Below, piece after piece: positions 36,147 through 48,168 of a DNA stretch of 64,000 bases. The translations under genes and the position numbers were made by a program. How positions within the stretch are numbered: the first letter of the stretch is position 1; each line of letters begins with the position of its first letter. Below the pieces are notes generated by a model, which did no database searches, was not told the origin of the DNA, and worked only from the letters and a program-made list of their open reading frames with translations. This DNA comes from Thermoplasmata archaeon (GTDB taxonomy: Archaea > Thermoplasmatota > Thermoplasmata > Thermoplasmatales > Thermoplasmataceae): the NCBI GenBank assembly GCA_021797735.1, contig JAJZZE010000021.1:47069-111068 (forward strand), written 5' to 3'.

Positions 36147-37877
36147 ATGGTAAATAAAATGATCATCATATCTATTTTTATAGTATTCATGCTGCTATTT
36201 TCATCGCTTATTGTTTTTAATAACGCGGTAAAGGATAATAATGTTAAAAGTAACAGTTATAATGAAAATATTACAAACTATTCACAGGGTAATTATTCGT
36301 TTCAATATAATTCAAGCAATTCAAACATTGTAAATCTGGCGTATAATAATAATATAATTGCAAATTATATAACCGTTTCAGGTAAAAATATGACACCGTT
36401 TGCCAGTATTTTTTCATTACCCAATGAAACCATTTTTCATTCGGATAATTCTTTATTTATATCAACTACCAGTAATGTGGGTATGCCATATATAAAGATG
36501 CAGTTTAATAAATCCTTCACTTTTAATACAACGGCGGTAAAAAATAAAACAATGAACTTTCCCACTTATATACAGTATAAAATAAAAACCAGCTTTTATA
36601 ATTTAGATTCATCAATTTATTCAGGATATTTTATGGCCAGTGGCCGTATAAATTACTATAAAAATAATAATACCCTGTATATATACGGTGGAAGTAAGGT
36701 GGTTATAGGGTTTACTCTTGAACCGTCACTGCACGGCTATATCAATAATATATTTAAAAACAGGCACAGTACAGGGTCAAAACTTGTAAATAATAATGGC
36801 AATATTTCAGGTAAATATATGGGGCTTTCATACAGTAATGGTATATTTTCAAATTTAACATACGGTAATAATTCAATATTTAATAAATTATATGTTACCG
36901 GTAATGGCTATATGAAAACTGATTTTATTAAAAATAATTCGCCTTTAATATATAATAGCCTGTTAACATATTTTAATAATACAGTGTACCTTGCAATGCA
37001 TAACAATCCCGAAATGGAAACAAACATGTTCCTGAATAATGGAACATTGCATTTAATTCTCAATAAAAATGAAACCCTTTATAATACAACATTTCCAGGG
37101 GTTAACAGTTCATATATTAAATCCATGAGGTTATTTTCAAATCAGGACATAGGCAATAATTTATCCGCAATGGAAAGTATAGTAAATTTTAACCATGTAA
37201 TAAGAGGTGAAAATGCCATATATATAAACGATGGCAATACGGGCATAACACTATTCATGAATAATTTAGACTATACATATAGCAATAATGAGCTAAATAT
37301 ATCATCAAATGGGATGCTATCATTTATTGTAAATCCCATAATAAACAACAATACATATAATAAAACCATAATGAATGGCATATTAAAAGGGGACATTTCA
37401 TCTGAAATGTTAATAAATGATAATAACAGTACAGTGGAAAATACAACGATGTATTATAATTCATCTGTTAATATGGGTATTAACAGAATAAACAGTACAA
37501 ATATTATAATAAACGTTTCATCAATGGATAAATCCGGAACTGTAATGGCATTTTATGTATCAAAAGGTGTAATGAATTCAAAGAATGTTTATGTAAAATT
37601 TGATAATAATATCTCAAAATACACAACGGTAAAAAATATAATGAACACAACATCGAAAAATACATCATATTATACGTATATAAACGGTAATTCATATACA
37701 TATATATTAGTATATATACCGCATTTTTCAAACCATACGATAGATATAACTGATGTAAAGCCACTGCAGAAGAATAGTATTAATTACTATGAAGTTGGAG
37801 TTATAACAATAGTAATAATTGCAGCATTAATTGCAAGCATGGCTATAAATAAACATAAAAAAATAAATAGATTATAA
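36147..37877 (+). CDS. Asn-rich secreted protein with membrane anchors at both ends
   Basis: 576 residues. An N-terminal hydrophobic segment at about 5-25 ([20 protein letters not shown]) acts as a signal or anchor. The long middle part is beta-rich and exceptionally high in Asn, Ser, Thr and Tyr, with dozens of NxS/T sites, so it is probably a heavily glycosylated surface protein. A C-terminal helix (about 548-567, [18 protein letters not shown]) ends in HKKINRL. No family recognised. Its AT-rich codons (AAT, ATA, TAT) stand out from the neighbouring proteasome and aCPSF1 genes. Confidence 0.7.
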   Translation: MVNKMIIISIFIVFMLLFSSLIVFNNAVKDNNVKSNSYNENITNYSQGNYSFQYNSSNSNIVNLAYNNNIIANYITVSGKNMTPFASIFSLPNETIFHSDNSLFISTTSNVGMPYIKMQFNKSFTFNTTAVKNKTMNFPTYIQYKIKTSFYNLDSSIYSGYFMASGRINYYKNNNTLYIYGGSKVVIGFTLEPSLHGYINNIFKNRHSTGSKLVNNNGNISGKYMGLSYSNGIFSNLTYGNNSIFNKLYVTGNGYMKTDFIKNNSPLIYNSLLTYFNNTVYLAMHNNPEMETNMFLNNGTLHLILNKNETLYNTTFPGVNSSYIKSMRLFSNQDIGNNLSAMESIVNFNHVIRGENAIYINDGNTGITLFMNNLDYTYSNNELNISSNGMLSFIVNPIINNNTYNKTIMNGILKGDISSEMLINDNNSTVENTTMYYNSSVNMGINRINSTNIIINVSSMDKSGTVMAFYVSKGVMNSKNVYVKFDNNISKYTTVKNIMNTTSKNTSYYTYINGNSYTYILVYIPHFSNHTIDITDVKPLQKNSINYYEVGVITIVIIAALIASMAINKHKKINRL

Positions 37878-38543
37878 TGGCAGGGTTCCATCGGGTGATA
37901 CCTTTTTCCAGTCACCCATAAATTTCGCCAAGCCCTCATCCGTTTTTGGATGCAGTGCCAGCTTTTTAATAACATCGTACGGTATTGTTATGGCATCAGC
38001 ACCCATCAGTGCTGCCCTTAACACATGCACAGGATTTCTCACAGAAGCAACCAGGACTTCAGTTTTTATATCATAATTTGCATATATTGTTTTAATCTGG
38101 TTTATAATTGACATGCCATCCTCACCGATATCATCAAGCCTGCCAACAAATGGTGAAACAAATTTTGCCCCATTTTTTGCTGCCAGCAATGCCTGTACTG
38201 GATTGAATATTAATGTTGTATTAACAGGTATATCCTTCTGTTTTAAGGTTTTCATTGCCTTTAATCCCTCCAGTGTCATGGGGACCTTTATTACCGCATT
38301 ATTGCCAAGATTATGCAATTTAACCGCCTGGTCGATCATTTCTCTGGAATCCTCGGAAACAACCTCAAGGCTCACAGGCCCATTAACAGTTTTTAAAATT
38401 TCGGAAACAATATCCTTAAAGTTTTTTCCGTCCTTATTTGCCTTCATGATCAGGGATGGATTTGTTGTTACTCCATCTATTAAGCCATAATCATTTGCCT
38501 CCCTTATCTCATTTATATCTGCTGTATCTATAAATATTTTCAT
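37872..38543 (-). CDS. tal: Transaldolase (TalC/fructose-6-phosphate aldolase-like subfamily)
   Basis: 223 residues, the short transaldolase type. Starts [10 protein letters not shown], then GVTTNPSLI. The Schiff-base lysine is K86 in VIKVPMT, and [14 protein letters not shown] and [11 protein letters not shown] follow. Transfers dihydroxyacetone units between sugar phosphates in the non-oxidative pentose pathway. It overlaps the transketolase C-terminal gene by 4 nt, forming a three-gene unit with both transketolase halves. Confidence 0.92.
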   Translation of the reverse strand: MKIFIDTADINEIREANDYGLIDGVTTNPSLIMKANKDGKNFKDIVSEILKTVNGPVSLEVVSEDSREMIDQAVKLHNLGNNAVIKVPMTLEGLKAMKTLKQKDIPVNTTLIFNPVQALLAAKNGAKFVSPFVGRLDDIGEDGMSIINQIKTIYANYDIKTEVLVASVRNPVHVLRAALMGADAITIPYDVIKKLALHPKTDEGLAKFMGDWKKVSPDGTLPL

Positions 38544-39493
38544 TTAAATTCCTCCTTATAAAATTCCTCTGTTGCCTTTACCATATCATTAACACCTATA
38601 TGAAAATAATCGAATAATAGCATACCTTTTCCACTTTTACCGAATATGTCTGGCATTCCGAATCTTTTTACAGGAACAGGATAATTCTCTGCCACTATTT
38701 CGGATACCCGGGATCCGAGGCCATTGTATACCGAATGTTCTTCTGCTGTAACAATCCTGCCTGTTTCTTTTGCGGCCTTTACTATGGCATCCCTATCAAT
38801 TGGTTTTATTGATGACATGTTTATAACCCTTACATCTATATTTTTATTTTTCAATATTTCTGCCGCTTTCAGTGCAAATGAAACCATTATGCCATATGCA
38901 ATAATTGTTATGTCCTTCCCATCCCTGAAGGTTACAGATTTTCCCTCATGGAAATCATAATTACTATCATTAAGAACCGGGAATTTTTCCCTTGTTAACC
39001 TTACATAGTATGGTGAATCCCTCCTTTTGGATAAATAGTCTATAACCCTTCTTGTTTCTACCGCATCCACAGGAACTATTACCTTCATATTGGGCAATCC
39101 GGACATTATTCCAACATCTTCCAGGATCTGATGTGTTGGCCCATCCTCCCCCAGTGATATTCCTGAATGCGTTACAACAAAGTTTACAGGTACATTATTA
39201 TAACATATGGACTGCCTGATAACATTATATGTATTGCTTAAAAAAACGGCGAATGTTGAGGAAAACACAGTTTTCCCGGCAAGGGACAATCCGGCCGCTG
39301 CACTTACCATTGACTGCTCAGATATACCCATATTGAAAAATCTGTCTGGGAATTTTTTACCGAATAAATCTGTTTTTGTCGATGTTGATAAATCCGCATC
39401 AAGGACAACAATATTTTTATTTTTCTCCCCTAAAATTGATAATTCCTCTCCATAGGCCTCACGCAGGCTCTCAAGTTTTTCTAATTTTTCCAT
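38540..39493 (-). CDS. Transketolase, C-terminal subunit
   Basis: 317 residues comprising the pyrimidine-binding and C-terminal domains. Opens [13 protein letters not shown], then [34 protein letters not shown] holds the catalytic glutamate (ISEQ) that activates thiamine diphosphate, and [10 protein letters not shown] follows. In archaea transketolase is often split into two genes, as here; the N-terminal half starts one nt upstream. With transaldolase it converts fructose-6-phosphate and triose-phosphate to pentoses. Confidence 0.95.
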   Translation of the reverse strand: MEKLEKLESLREAYGEELSILGEKNKNIVVLDADLSTSTKTDLFGKKFPDRFFNMGISEQSMVSAAAGLSLAGKTVFSSTFAVFLSNTYNVIRQSICYNNVPVNFVVTHSGISLGEDGPTHQILEDVGIMSGLPNMKVIVPVDAVETRRVIDYLSKRRDSPYYVRLTREKFPVLNDSNYDFHEGKSVTFRDGKDITIIAYGIMVSFALKAAEILKNKNIDVRVINMSSIKPIDRDAIVKAAKETGRIVTAEEHSVYNGLGSRVSEIVAENYPVPVKRFGMPDIFGKSGKGMLLFDYFHIGVNDMVKATEEFYKEEFK

Positions 39494-39494
39494 A

Positions 39495-40319
39495 TTATAT
39501 CCCCCCTATTTCCATTAATGCCTGATTATATTCATCCTCATTTTTTGGTGGTGCACCATGATATTTTGGATTATTTTCCATGTAACTTACACCCTTTCCC
39601 TTTATGGTATTTGCAACAATCATTGTTGGTTTATTCTTACTCTTCTTTGCCTCCTCTATGGCACTGATAACCTCGCCTATATCATTTCCATTTATATTTA
39701 TTATATCCCAGCCAAAGGTTTTTACCTTTTCTCCAATATCGCCAAGTGGCATTATATTTTCGGTAAATCCATCCAGCTGTATCATATTTCGATCCAGAAT
39801 TGCTATTAAATTATTCAGATGGTATTTATTTGCAGCCATAAGTGATTCCCAGATATTTCCTTCCTCCATTTCTCCATCCCCCAAAATTGCATATATTTTA
39901 TTATCCTTTTTATCAAGTTTAGAGGCAATGGCAAAACCTACAGCAACCCCGAGCCCCTGGCCTAAAGAACCTGTAGAGGATTCCACGCCCCTTATACCCC
40001 TGTGAACATGTCCCTCAAGATCCGAATCTATTGACCTGAAGCCATTTAATATATTCTCTGGAAAGTATCCCCTGACTGCCAGTGTAGCATACAGGGCAGG
40101 TGATGCATGTCCCTTGCTCATTATTAATATATCCCTGTTTTCATCCTGAGGTTTTAATGGGTCCACATTCATTTCCTTAAAATAAAGAACGGTTAAAACA
40201 TCTGTAATACTCAATGACCCACCTGGATGGCCACTTTTTGCAGCATAGGTCATTTCTATAATCTTTTTCCTTATTTCTTTTGCAATTCCAGCTAAATAAT
40301 TAGGATTATCTTCTTCCAT
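39495..40319 (-). CDS. Transketolase, N-terminal subunit
   Basis: 274 residues with the thiamine-diphosphate domain: AKSGHPGGSLSITDVLTVLY, SKGHASPALYA, SLGQGLGVAVGFA, then the diphosphate-binding GDGEMEEGNIWE...ILDRNMIQLDG. The frame ends one base before the C-terminal subunit's start. It is the first gene of the tkt-tkt-tal unit, whose promoter should lie in the 75 nt upstream of 40319. Confidence 0.95.
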   Translation of the reverse strand: MEEDNPNYLAGIAKEIRKKIIEMTYAAKSGHPGGSLSITDVLTVLYFKEMNVDPLKPQDENRDILIMSKGHASPALYATLAVRGYFPENILNGFRSIDSDLEGHVHRGIRGVESSTGSLGQGLGVAVGFAIASKLDKKDNKIYAILGDGEMEEGNIWESLMAANKYHLNNLIAILDRNMIQLDGFTENIMPLGDIGEKVKTFGWDIININGNDIGEVISAIEEAKKSKNKPTMIVANTIKGKGVSYMENNPKYHGAPPKNEDEYNQALMEIGGI

Positions 40320-40388
40320 TAATCATCAATATAGATATATTAATTATATACTTAAAAATTTTTTAATTTATATTATGAAATTTATTTA

Positions 40389-40603
40389 TATATTATGCAG
40401 CTGCAGGATACAGCATCATCCTCTATACAGTATGGTAGTGCCCTGTCTATACACAGGTTTGCCATTGCAGTAAACTGTTTCGGGGGTTCAGTAATAGTTT
40501 TAGATTATGTATATCTCCGTGTTTCAGCCTTAAAATATGGATTTTGCATACCGTTAACTGAAAGGGAGGATAAAATAATTATGTCCCAGAGCCATATTAT
40601 GCA
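40389..40603. other. Gap without a confident gene, bounded by a 10-bp direct repeat
   Basis: Between the transketolase genes and the carbonic anhydrase homologue there are 317 nt. An 81-codon frame (40395-40640) runs through it but does not read like a protein. ATATTATGCA occurs at 40389-40398 and again at 40594-40603, which could be a target duplication around a 195-bp insertion. The inner ends show no convincing inverted repeat, so this is weak. Confidence 0.2.
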
Positions 40604-40636
40604 AAAAATTATTTATTTATTTATTATTATCCATAA

Positions 40637-41140
40637 ATGATTAAAATAGGTAATAATGTTTACATTGCCAGTACAGCCGTGATAATCGGCGATGTTACAG
40701 TAGGCAATAATGTTACAATTATGGATTCTGCAGTAATAAGGGGAGATCAGAATAAGATTATTATAGGTGATAATTCAAACATACAGGATAATGCAACAGT
40801 ACATGTAGATTTAAAAAATCCAGCATATATAGGCAAAAATGTTTCCATAGGCCATAATGCAATAGTCCACGGTGCCAGAATAGATGATAATGTCCTGATA
40901 GGCATGGGTTCAATAATCCTGAATAATGCACATATGAAATCCGGAACGGTTGTTGCAGCCGGGTCAGTTGTAATGGAAAATTTTGAATCGGAAAATAATT
41001 CACTGGTAACTGGCATGCCTGGCAGAATAAAAAAAATAGATAAAAAATATTATGATATGGCATATAATAATTCGCTGGAATATATAAAATTAAATAACGA
41101 TTACAGGGATAATAAATATGGTAGATATAAAAACAAATAA
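40637..41140 (+). CDS. Gamma-carbonic-anhydrase-like hexapeptide-repeat protein
   Basis: 167 residues of left-handed beta-helix with repeating IGDVTVG, VTIMDSAVI, IQDNATVH. Three histidines match the zinc ligands of the gamma class (NATVHVD, IGHNAIVH), and RGDQNKIIIGDNSNIQDN carries the usual Arg, Asp and Gln. A C-terminal helix packs against the trimer. Probably a gamma carbonic anhydrase or a related metal acyltransferase. Its end overlaps cobS by 23 nt. Confidence 0.85.
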   Translation: MIKIGNNVYIASTAVIIGDVTVGNNVTIMDSAVIRGDQNKIIIGDNSNIQDNATVHVDLKNPAYIGKNVSIGHNAIVHGARIDDNVLIGMGSIILNNAHMKSGTVVAAGSVVMENFESENNSLVTGMPGRIKKIDKKYYDMAYNNSLEYIKLNNDYRDNKYGRYKNK

Positions 41141-41888
41141 ATATCTTGACGGCTTTCTATCCGCATTATCTTTTTTTACAGTAGTTCCGCTGAAAAAGAA
41201 TTATGCAATAACTAAATATACATTATATTTTTTTACAACTATTGGTTTAATTGTCAGTATTATACCTGCAGTATTATACTATTTACTTCATCAGTATAGT
41301 AGCATACTGGCGGCTGTAATAGCAATATCACTGATAATAATGATCTACGGTTTCAACCATTTAGATGCTGTAATGGATTTCGGTGATTCATTAATGGTAT
41401 CAGGATACGAAAACAAGCAGAAGGTTATAAAGGATAAATATACGGGATCAGGAGGGGTTGGTTTATTATTTATAATTTATATAAACGCTATTGCATTTTT
41501 AATATTTTTCAATAATATCAGTGGGTTTATAATCATAATATCTGGTGAATTAATATCAAAATACATGACACTGTATTCCATGAACAATATGGATTCATTT
41601 AATGAGGGGCTTGGCAATATTTTCATGCAGAAATTAAACACAAAGGCATTTATCTACAATGCAATTCCATTATTAATTGCATTTATCCTGGATTTCTATA
41701 ATGTAATAATATTCATTATAATATTATTTATAATTAGATTCTCAAAGAATAGAATAAATAGAGATTACCACGGCATAAATGGTGATATTATAGGTTCCGT
41801 AGGTGAGGCAACAAGACTAATATTTTATATTATATCATTCATATTTATAATATTCAATCTTAAATTTTATTTCTTGCCTATCCTGTAA
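41118..41888 (+). CDS. cobS: Adenosylcobinamide-GDP ribazoletransferase (cobalamin synthase)
   Basis: 256 residues, about six to seven helices. The metal-binding motif FNHLDAVMDFGDSLMVSG near 76-93 and KDKYTGSGGVGLL match CobS. HGINGDIIGSVGEATRLIFY near the C-terminus is the second signature. Joins the lower ligand to adenosylcobinamide-GDP in the membrane. No other cobalamin genes are in the window, so it may serve salvage. Starts within the preceding gene. Confidence 0.9.
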   Translation: MVDIKTNKYLDGFLSALSFFTVVPLKKNYAITKYTLYFFTTIGLIVSIIPAVLYYLLHQYSSILAAVIAISLIIMIYGFNHLDAVMDFGDSLMVSGYENKQKVIKDKYTGSGGVGLLFIIYINAIAFLIFFNNISGFIIIISGELISKYMTLYSMNNMDSFNEGLGNIFMQKLNTKAFIYNAIPLLIAFILDFYNVIIFIIILFIIRFSKNRINRDYHGINGDIIGSVGEATRLIFYIISFIFIIFNLKFYFLPIL

Positions 41889-42247
41889 AATAACATATCA
41901 TCATACTTTACTGTATATTTAATTTTTTTATTCCTGATTTCATGTGCAACCTTCTCCGTTAATTCCTCTATTTCCTCGGTTGGTGTATTCCTGTATATTG
42001 TTAACTCCTTTTTATCCTGTGGAAATATCATTCTGAATCTTGTATTTTCCCTTCTGTATCCAAATGGTTTTTTATTTTTTCTCAGTTCCTCAAGATTTAA
42101 CTCCAGTAATATATCATCAAATTGTTTTTCTTCGGCATTTAATTTTGATTCTTCCTCGATAATTTCCCACATGTCAGGAAAATATTTTTCAAGATCCTTC
42201 CATTTAAAGTTATCTTCAAATATTATATGGCCACTATAATTTTTCAC
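41867..42247 (-). CDS. Hypothetical charged protein
   Basis: 126 residues, highly charged, with alternating helical and beta segments: FKWKDLEKYFPDMWEIIEEE, then FRMIFPQDKKELTIY and IKYTVKYDDMLFYRIGKK. No membrane segment or motif that I recognise. It converges on cobS with a 22-nt overlap of the ends. No function proposed. Confidence 0.6.
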   Translation of the reverse strand: MKNYSGHIIFEDNFKWKDLEKYFPDMWEIIEEESKLNAEEKQFDDILLELNLEELRKNKKPFGYRRENTRFRMIFPQDKKELTIYRNTPTEEIEELTEKVAHEIRNKKIKYTVKYDDMLFYRIGKK

Positions 42248-42462
42248 ATAGCATTATTTATAAATAATACATTAACTTTTCTTTACCATGGCGGAGATAG
42301 GTGGTTATAAACGCTGCACAATTTTCTATCATAAACCCGCTAAAGTTTTTAAGGGATACACGATTTATCCTGTGTATGGCGGGTTTGCACAACGATGAGT
42401 TATTACAGTTACATTGACATCTACTGTTCTGGAAACAAAAAATGAGAAAAAACTAACAGGCT

Positions 42463-42475
42463 TTTGACGCCATAT
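42463..42475 (+). repeat. Solo inverted-repeat terminus related to the MITE at 20954
   Basis: TTTGACGCCATATTTTT is identical to the right end of the element at 20954-21190, including flanking T residues. No matching left end is seen in the 215 nt upstream, which contain no gene (42248-42532). An inserted copy seems to have lost its left part. The terminus lies about 60 nt upstream of the next start codon. Confidence 0.5.
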
Positions 42476-42532
42476 TTTTCCACCATAGTTTATTTAGAAA
42501 TTATTATATTTAATTTAGGCATACAGATTAAA

Positions 42533-44067
<1,535 letters not shown>

Positions 44068-44112
44068 TAGACCATTATAATAAAATATTATACAGGCATG
44101 TTTACACATATT

Positions 44113-45648
44113 TTAATGCCTGTTATTTACCTCCATCTCCCTTAATTTTTTCTTATCGTTTTTTCCAACACTTGTTAATGGCATTTCATTGATAAAGCTA
44201 AACCTTACCGGAATCCACCATTTATTTATTATCCCACTATCTGCGGATCCCCCAAGTATTTTTTTTATGCTAATTTCCATATCTTTTCCACTTCCCTGTA
44301 TATACGCAACCGGCTTCTCTCCCCATTTTTCATCGGGAATCCCAATAACCGCATTGTTCAATACACCCGGAACCTCTGATATAATAGATTCCAGTATGGA
44401 AGTTGGAATCCACTCACCACCACTTTTTATTACATCGCTGATCCTGTCAAGTATTTTTATGCCGCCATATTTATCCTTTATGCCCATATCGCCTGTTCTG
44501 AACCATCCATGTTCATATTCCGGGCTTTTTTCACGGTTCAGGTATTTTCCAGGAAGCCACGGTGAATTTACAAATATTTCTCCCATCTTTCCTATTCCTA
44601 CATCATTTCCGGATGAATCCCTGATGCTGACATTTGCCAGTGGCACCGGATGCACTGTTGTTCTGATGTAATCATAATCAATATTCTTTCCACTGGGCAT
44701 GGATATCGCGGTTGCAAGCATGTCTGTGCCACCATAGATTATAGAAAATTTAATATTTTTACCTATTAATTTTTCGGTCAATCCACGATTTATTGATGAT
44801 CCACCAATTAACATTTTTAGATTATTTAATGTATTATTTTTATCATGTGCGAGAATATCATATACCATGGTTGGGACAGCGTTAATCCATGTTACGCTAT
44901 ACTTTTCTATCAGCTTTAAAATATTTTCAGCATCATAGCGGCCTGAAAGAACATAATTGCTGCCAAGATAGGCTGCATGAAACGGAGATCCCCATGACCA
45001 GATATGGTAAAATGGAATTAACGACATTATGTTATCTTCATGGTTGAGTGATGCCGGGCTGTCGAATAATCCAAGTTGATATAAAATGCTCATTGCACCA
45101 TTAACTGTGTCTGTATTTGTATACATAATTTCTTTTGGCTTTCCGGTTGTTCCGGAGGTGAATAGTATTGAATATTCATTTCCAGATTTATACACGTCCT
45201 CAGAATGCATATTACCCTTCAGGAGATTGCTGAATGGTGTATACTCATTATTGCCGGACATTGAAATTATATGGTCACGGCCAAAGTCTTTCCCAATACC
45301 CGCCTGAAGGAAAGGATCGGAGGCAAATAAATAGGATGCACCCGATTCTCTTATGGTTGAAATCCCCATGGCACCTGGCAGTTTTATATTTACCGGATAA
45401 ATTACTGCACCAGCCATGCTGCTGGCAAAAAGTAGCTCAAGAAATTCAATACTGTTAAAATCTGCAACGGCTATAACAGTGCCATTGCCTATACCCATTT
45501 TATTAAGGGAATCAGAAATTTTTCTTACATTACTGTATAATTCGGAATAGGTTAGCTGCATATTTCCATAAACCTTTCTGTCCGGGAAAAGTTGCGATGC
45601 CCTTCTTAACAAATTTATTACTGTAATGCCATTATTCATAAATATCAC
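44113..45648 (-). CDS. AMP-forming acyl-CoA synthetase
   Basis: 511 residues of the ANL superfamily. The AMP-binding P-loop is ILFTSGTTGKPKE; IPFYHIWSWGSPF is the A4-type region; YGGTDMLATA is the A5 region; GWFRTGDMG is A7; the C-terminal hinge and SVGKNDKKKLREM hold the catalytic lysine. Activates a carboxylic acid, probably fatty, as acyl-CoA. The gene sits directly downstream of an acyl-CoA dehydrogenase (4-nt overlap), which would oxidise the product. Chain length cannot be read. Confidence 0.9.
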   Translation of the reverse strand: MIFMNNGITVINLLRRASQLFPDRKVYGNMQLTYSELYSNVRKISDSLNKMGIGNGTVIAVADFNSIEFLELLFASSMAGAVIYPVNIKLPGAMGISTIRESGASYLFASDPFLQAGIGKDFGRDHIISMSGNNEYTPFSNLLKGNMHSEDVYKSGNEYSILFTSGTTGKPKEIMYTNTDTVNGAMSILYQLGLFDSPASLNHEDNIMSLIPFYHIWSWGSPFHAAYLGSNYVLSGRYDAENILKLIEKYSVTWINAVPTMVYDILAHDKNNTLNNLKMLIGGSSINRGLTEKLIGKNIKFSIIYGGTDMLATAISMPSGKNIDYDYIRTTVHPVPLANVSIRDSSGNDVGIGKMGEIFVNSPWLPGKYLNREKSPEYEHGWFRTGDMGIKDKYGGIKILDRISDVIKSGGEWIPTSILESIISEVPGVLNNAVIGIPDEKWGEKPVAYIQGSGKDMEISIKKILGGSADSGIINKWWIPVRFSFINEMPLTSVGKNDKKKLREMEVNNRH

Positions 45649-47291
45649 CTGTTTTCTATGGTTTTTTCTACGGCATCTATATGTATTATGCCATCGGCAT
45701 TCTCCATCATGTCCGGGTCATAATCGCTACCTTTTACAAAGCGCTGGAAATACATAATTCCTGCAGTAACATACCTGTTATTTTTTGTTTTATTTCCTAT
45801 TTCTATCAGTAATATTGATGCCATGGCATTGCCCATTACTGACATGATATTTTTTGCATAGAACTGTGCTTCTTCACTGTTATACCTTAAAATTTTTTCA
45901 ATAGAATTATTAATTATTTTAAAAGCATCTTCGGCCTCCCTTCTGCCGCTTTCTATCCCGTTAACAGTACTCCTGAAATCATTCAGCAATTTTCTGTGTG
46001 CATTTTTCTTTAATATTGATTCGAGCATATCAAGTGCCTGAATATTGCTTGCCCCCTCCCATATTGGTGTAATTAATGCCTCGCGGTGCCATCTTTCAAC
46101 AGGAAACTCCGATAAAAACCCAATGCCACCATGAAGCTCTGTGGCATTCTTTGTAATTTCTGCCGAAGAATTTGCTGTAAGGTTTTTCACAATATGTGTT
46201 AATAGCCTTGTATAGTTATAATCATCATCATATGGTGGTTTTGTTTCAATAGATATCTGAAACTGGTAAATAGTTTTAAACGTAAGCGCAATGGATCCTT
46301 CAAGCATAATTTCCATATCAAGGAGGTCTTTTTTCACTCCTGGGTGGTCTATAAGGACTTTTCCAAATGCCCTTCTCTTCTGTGTATAATAATAGGCTTC
46401 AAGGTAGGCTTTCCTCGCAATTCCACATGCAGCAGAAGCATTATCCAGCCTTGATACCATCAGATCCTCTGTAATATAGTATATTCCCGTGCCAGCATCA
46501 CCAAGCATATATGCCTCAGAACTGTCAAGCTCTATCTCTCCGGACGGTACGCTTTTTGTGGCACTTTTTTCCTTAATTCTCCTTACCCTGTAATTTAATT
46601 CACCCTTATTTTTTCTCCTCAGGACAAATATCGACAAATTCCTTGCGCCCTTATTTTCATCATGGAATGCCGATGTTAATGAAATATCTGCAAGACCAGC
46701 ATTGCTTGCAAAGTATTTATCGCCGGTTAAAAGCCATCTGTTATCCTTAAGCAGTGCAACAGTTTCATTCAGGCCAAGATCACTGCCACCCTGTATTTCT
46801 GTAAACCATGTGGCACCAAGTGAAATACCATCCCCATCTCCGGCCAATGCTTTTATATCGTCATCGAAATTACCATTTCCATATTTGTAAAGAGCATACG
46901 CAACCTGGTGCGTTAATGTTATAATACAGTAAATTCCTGGATCTGCAACAAGATATCCCATTGCATAATGCTCCATTATGGGGTTTCCATGAAAATATGG
47001 TTTATTTATTCCAAAATACAGAATAAGTTTTTTTAATATTTCTTTTTCAAGAGGATTAATAAGTACATTGTCTATCCTGCTGCCATTGATGCCCCACATC
47101 CTCTCAACGGGTGCAGAAAATTTGTCAATATAGTCTGTTGCCTCATAAATCTCTTTCCCTGCATATGATCCAAGTGCAGATAGGTTTATATGCTTTCCAA
47201 GATAAAAATTTAATATGTGCTGGAATGGCATATCTATATCATAATGATTTTTTCCATAGGAGTTTGATATTAAAGAAAATGTATCATCCAT
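45645..47291 (-). CDS. Acyl-CoA dehydrogenase (long, AidB-like)
   Basis: 548 residues, longer than ordinary acyl-CoA dehydrogenases (about 380) and similar to the AidB/ACAD-long type. WFTEIQGGSDLGLNE is the FAD/substrate motif. KSVPSGEIELDSSEAYMLGD, then RLDNASAACGIARKAYLEAYYYTQKRRAFGK follow, and the C-terminal ELHGGIGFLSEFPVERWHREAL...IWEGASNIQALD includes the conserved IWEG glutamate. An extra C-terminal helical part completes it. Oxidises acyl-CoA to enoyl-CoA and passes electrons to ETF. The overlap with the synthetase shows one operon. Confidence 0.88.
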   Translation of the reverse strand: MDDTFSLISNSYGKNHYDIDMPFQHILNFYLGKHINLSALGSYAGKEIYEATDYIDKFSAPVERMWGINGSRIDNVLINPLEKEILKKLILYFGINKPYFHGNPIMEHYAMGYLVADPGIYCIITLTHQVAYALYKYGNGNFDDDIKALAGDGDGISLGATWFTEIQGGSDLGLNETVALLKDNRWLLTGDKYFASNAGLADISLTSAFHDENKGARNLSIFVLRRKNKGELNYRVRRIKEKSATKSVPSGEIELDSSEAYMLGDAGTGIYYITEDLMVSRLDNASAACGIARKAYLEAYYYTQKRRAFGKVLIDHPGVKKDLLDMEIMLEGSIALTFKTIYQFQISIETKPPYDDDYNYTRLLTHIVKNLTANSSAEITKNATELHGGIGFLSEFPVERWHREALITPIWEGASNIQALDMLESILKKNAHRKLLNDFRSTVNGIESGRREAEDAFKIINNSIEKILRYNSEEAQFYAKNIMSVMGNAMASILLIEIGNKTKNNRYVTAGIMYFQRFVKGSDYDPDMMENADGIIHIDAVEKTIENR

Positions 47292-47460
47292 CTATAAATA
47301 ACCGTATAACATATATTAAATTTTCTGGCGTCTATTAATTCCCAGTGGTATGTATTGCTTTAAACAGAGAGTTGCTGAAAACCTGATTGGATATATATTC
47401 ACCTGCCTTCCCATCGTTATTTATGTTTTCACACACAGATTTACACATTATAAAATATAT

Positions 47461-47623
47461 GTACCGGGAGTCAAAACGGCAACAGGCATAATACCGTACC
47501 GGGAAGCAATTAGAAGGCTATATTAACAGTGGATGGGAGCCTGCACATATATACCCAGAGGATAGGGCAGTCATTGAACCGCCACGAAATTCAGCACGTG
47601 AGCTTATCGGCAAATTTATATAA
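47461..47623 (+). pseudogene. Fragment of an unrecognised gene, with a frameshift
   Basis: In the 352-nt gap after the acyl-CoA dehydrogenase, one frame reads YVPGVKTATGIIPYR and, after a one-base shift near 47492-47497, another reads TGKQLEGYINSGWEPAHIYPE then DRAVIEPPRNSARELIGKF to a TAA at 47621. The combined peptide is protein-like but has no start codon or promoter. It is probably the C-terminal remnant of a lost gene. I cannot name the family. The rest of the gap holds nothing else visible. Confidence 0.4.
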
Positions 47624-47643
47624 CAAATTTCTATGTAAAAAGT

Positions 47644-48168
47644 ATGACAGATGATAAAAATAATTTATTAGCACTAATTAGGCTCATCAAAATAGACCTG
47701 AAAGATCTTACTGATAATGTTGAGCACAATGATAATGATACATCTACCTTTAATTTCAATTTTGATAAGAGACTAAAAACCCAAAAAATAGTGTATTTAA
47801 TAGAGAAAACAACAGGGGATTTCAACTATAATTTCTCTCTCTATCTGAGAGGGCCATATTCATCAGCATTAGCAGGGGATTACTATAGTTTGGCCAGTGA
47901 GAATAATATCCCATCAAAAGAAGGCAACTTAAAGAAAGAAACAAGAGAGATTGCCAAAAAACTAAACGAGAAGGACAATATATGGCTAGAGATTGCCTCA
48001 ACTATTAGGATGATGATTTCAGATGATGACGAAGCAGATGCAATTAAAAGGACAATTGAGCTCAAGACAGATATTTTAAAAGCTAACAACAAAGATGAAA
48101 ACTATATAAATGAAGTTGTTTTAGAAATGAAAACCTTAAATCTACTAAAAAATACGGTGAATATGTGA
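47644..48168 (+). CDS. YwgA/DUF4065-like protein, possible antitoxin partner
   Basis: 174 residues. The core KRLKTQKIVYLIEK...FNYNFSLYLRGPYSSALAGDYYSL (about 40-85) matches the YwgA-like archaeal family, where a kLQKLvYLLe helix precedes an LRGPYS motif. The rest is acidic and helical. It sits 20 nt after the gene fragment and its stop overlaps the GTG start of a PIN-domain gene by 4 nt, the arrangement usual in toxin-antitoxin pairs. The antitoxin role is inference from this coupling only. Confidence 0.6.
   Translation: MTDDKNNLLALIRLIKIDLKDLTDNVEHNDNDTSTFNFNFDKRLKTQKIVYLIEKTTGDFNYNFSLYLRGPYSSALAGDYYSLASENNIPSKEGNLKKETREIAKKLNEKDNIWLEIASTIRMMISDDDEADAIKRTIELKTDILKANNKDENYINEVVLEMKTLNLLKNTVNM

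Noticed and set aside
40395..40640. 81-codon frame before the carbonic anhydrase homologue
   Set aside because: Composition and residue order do not look like a protein; kept only as a gap note.
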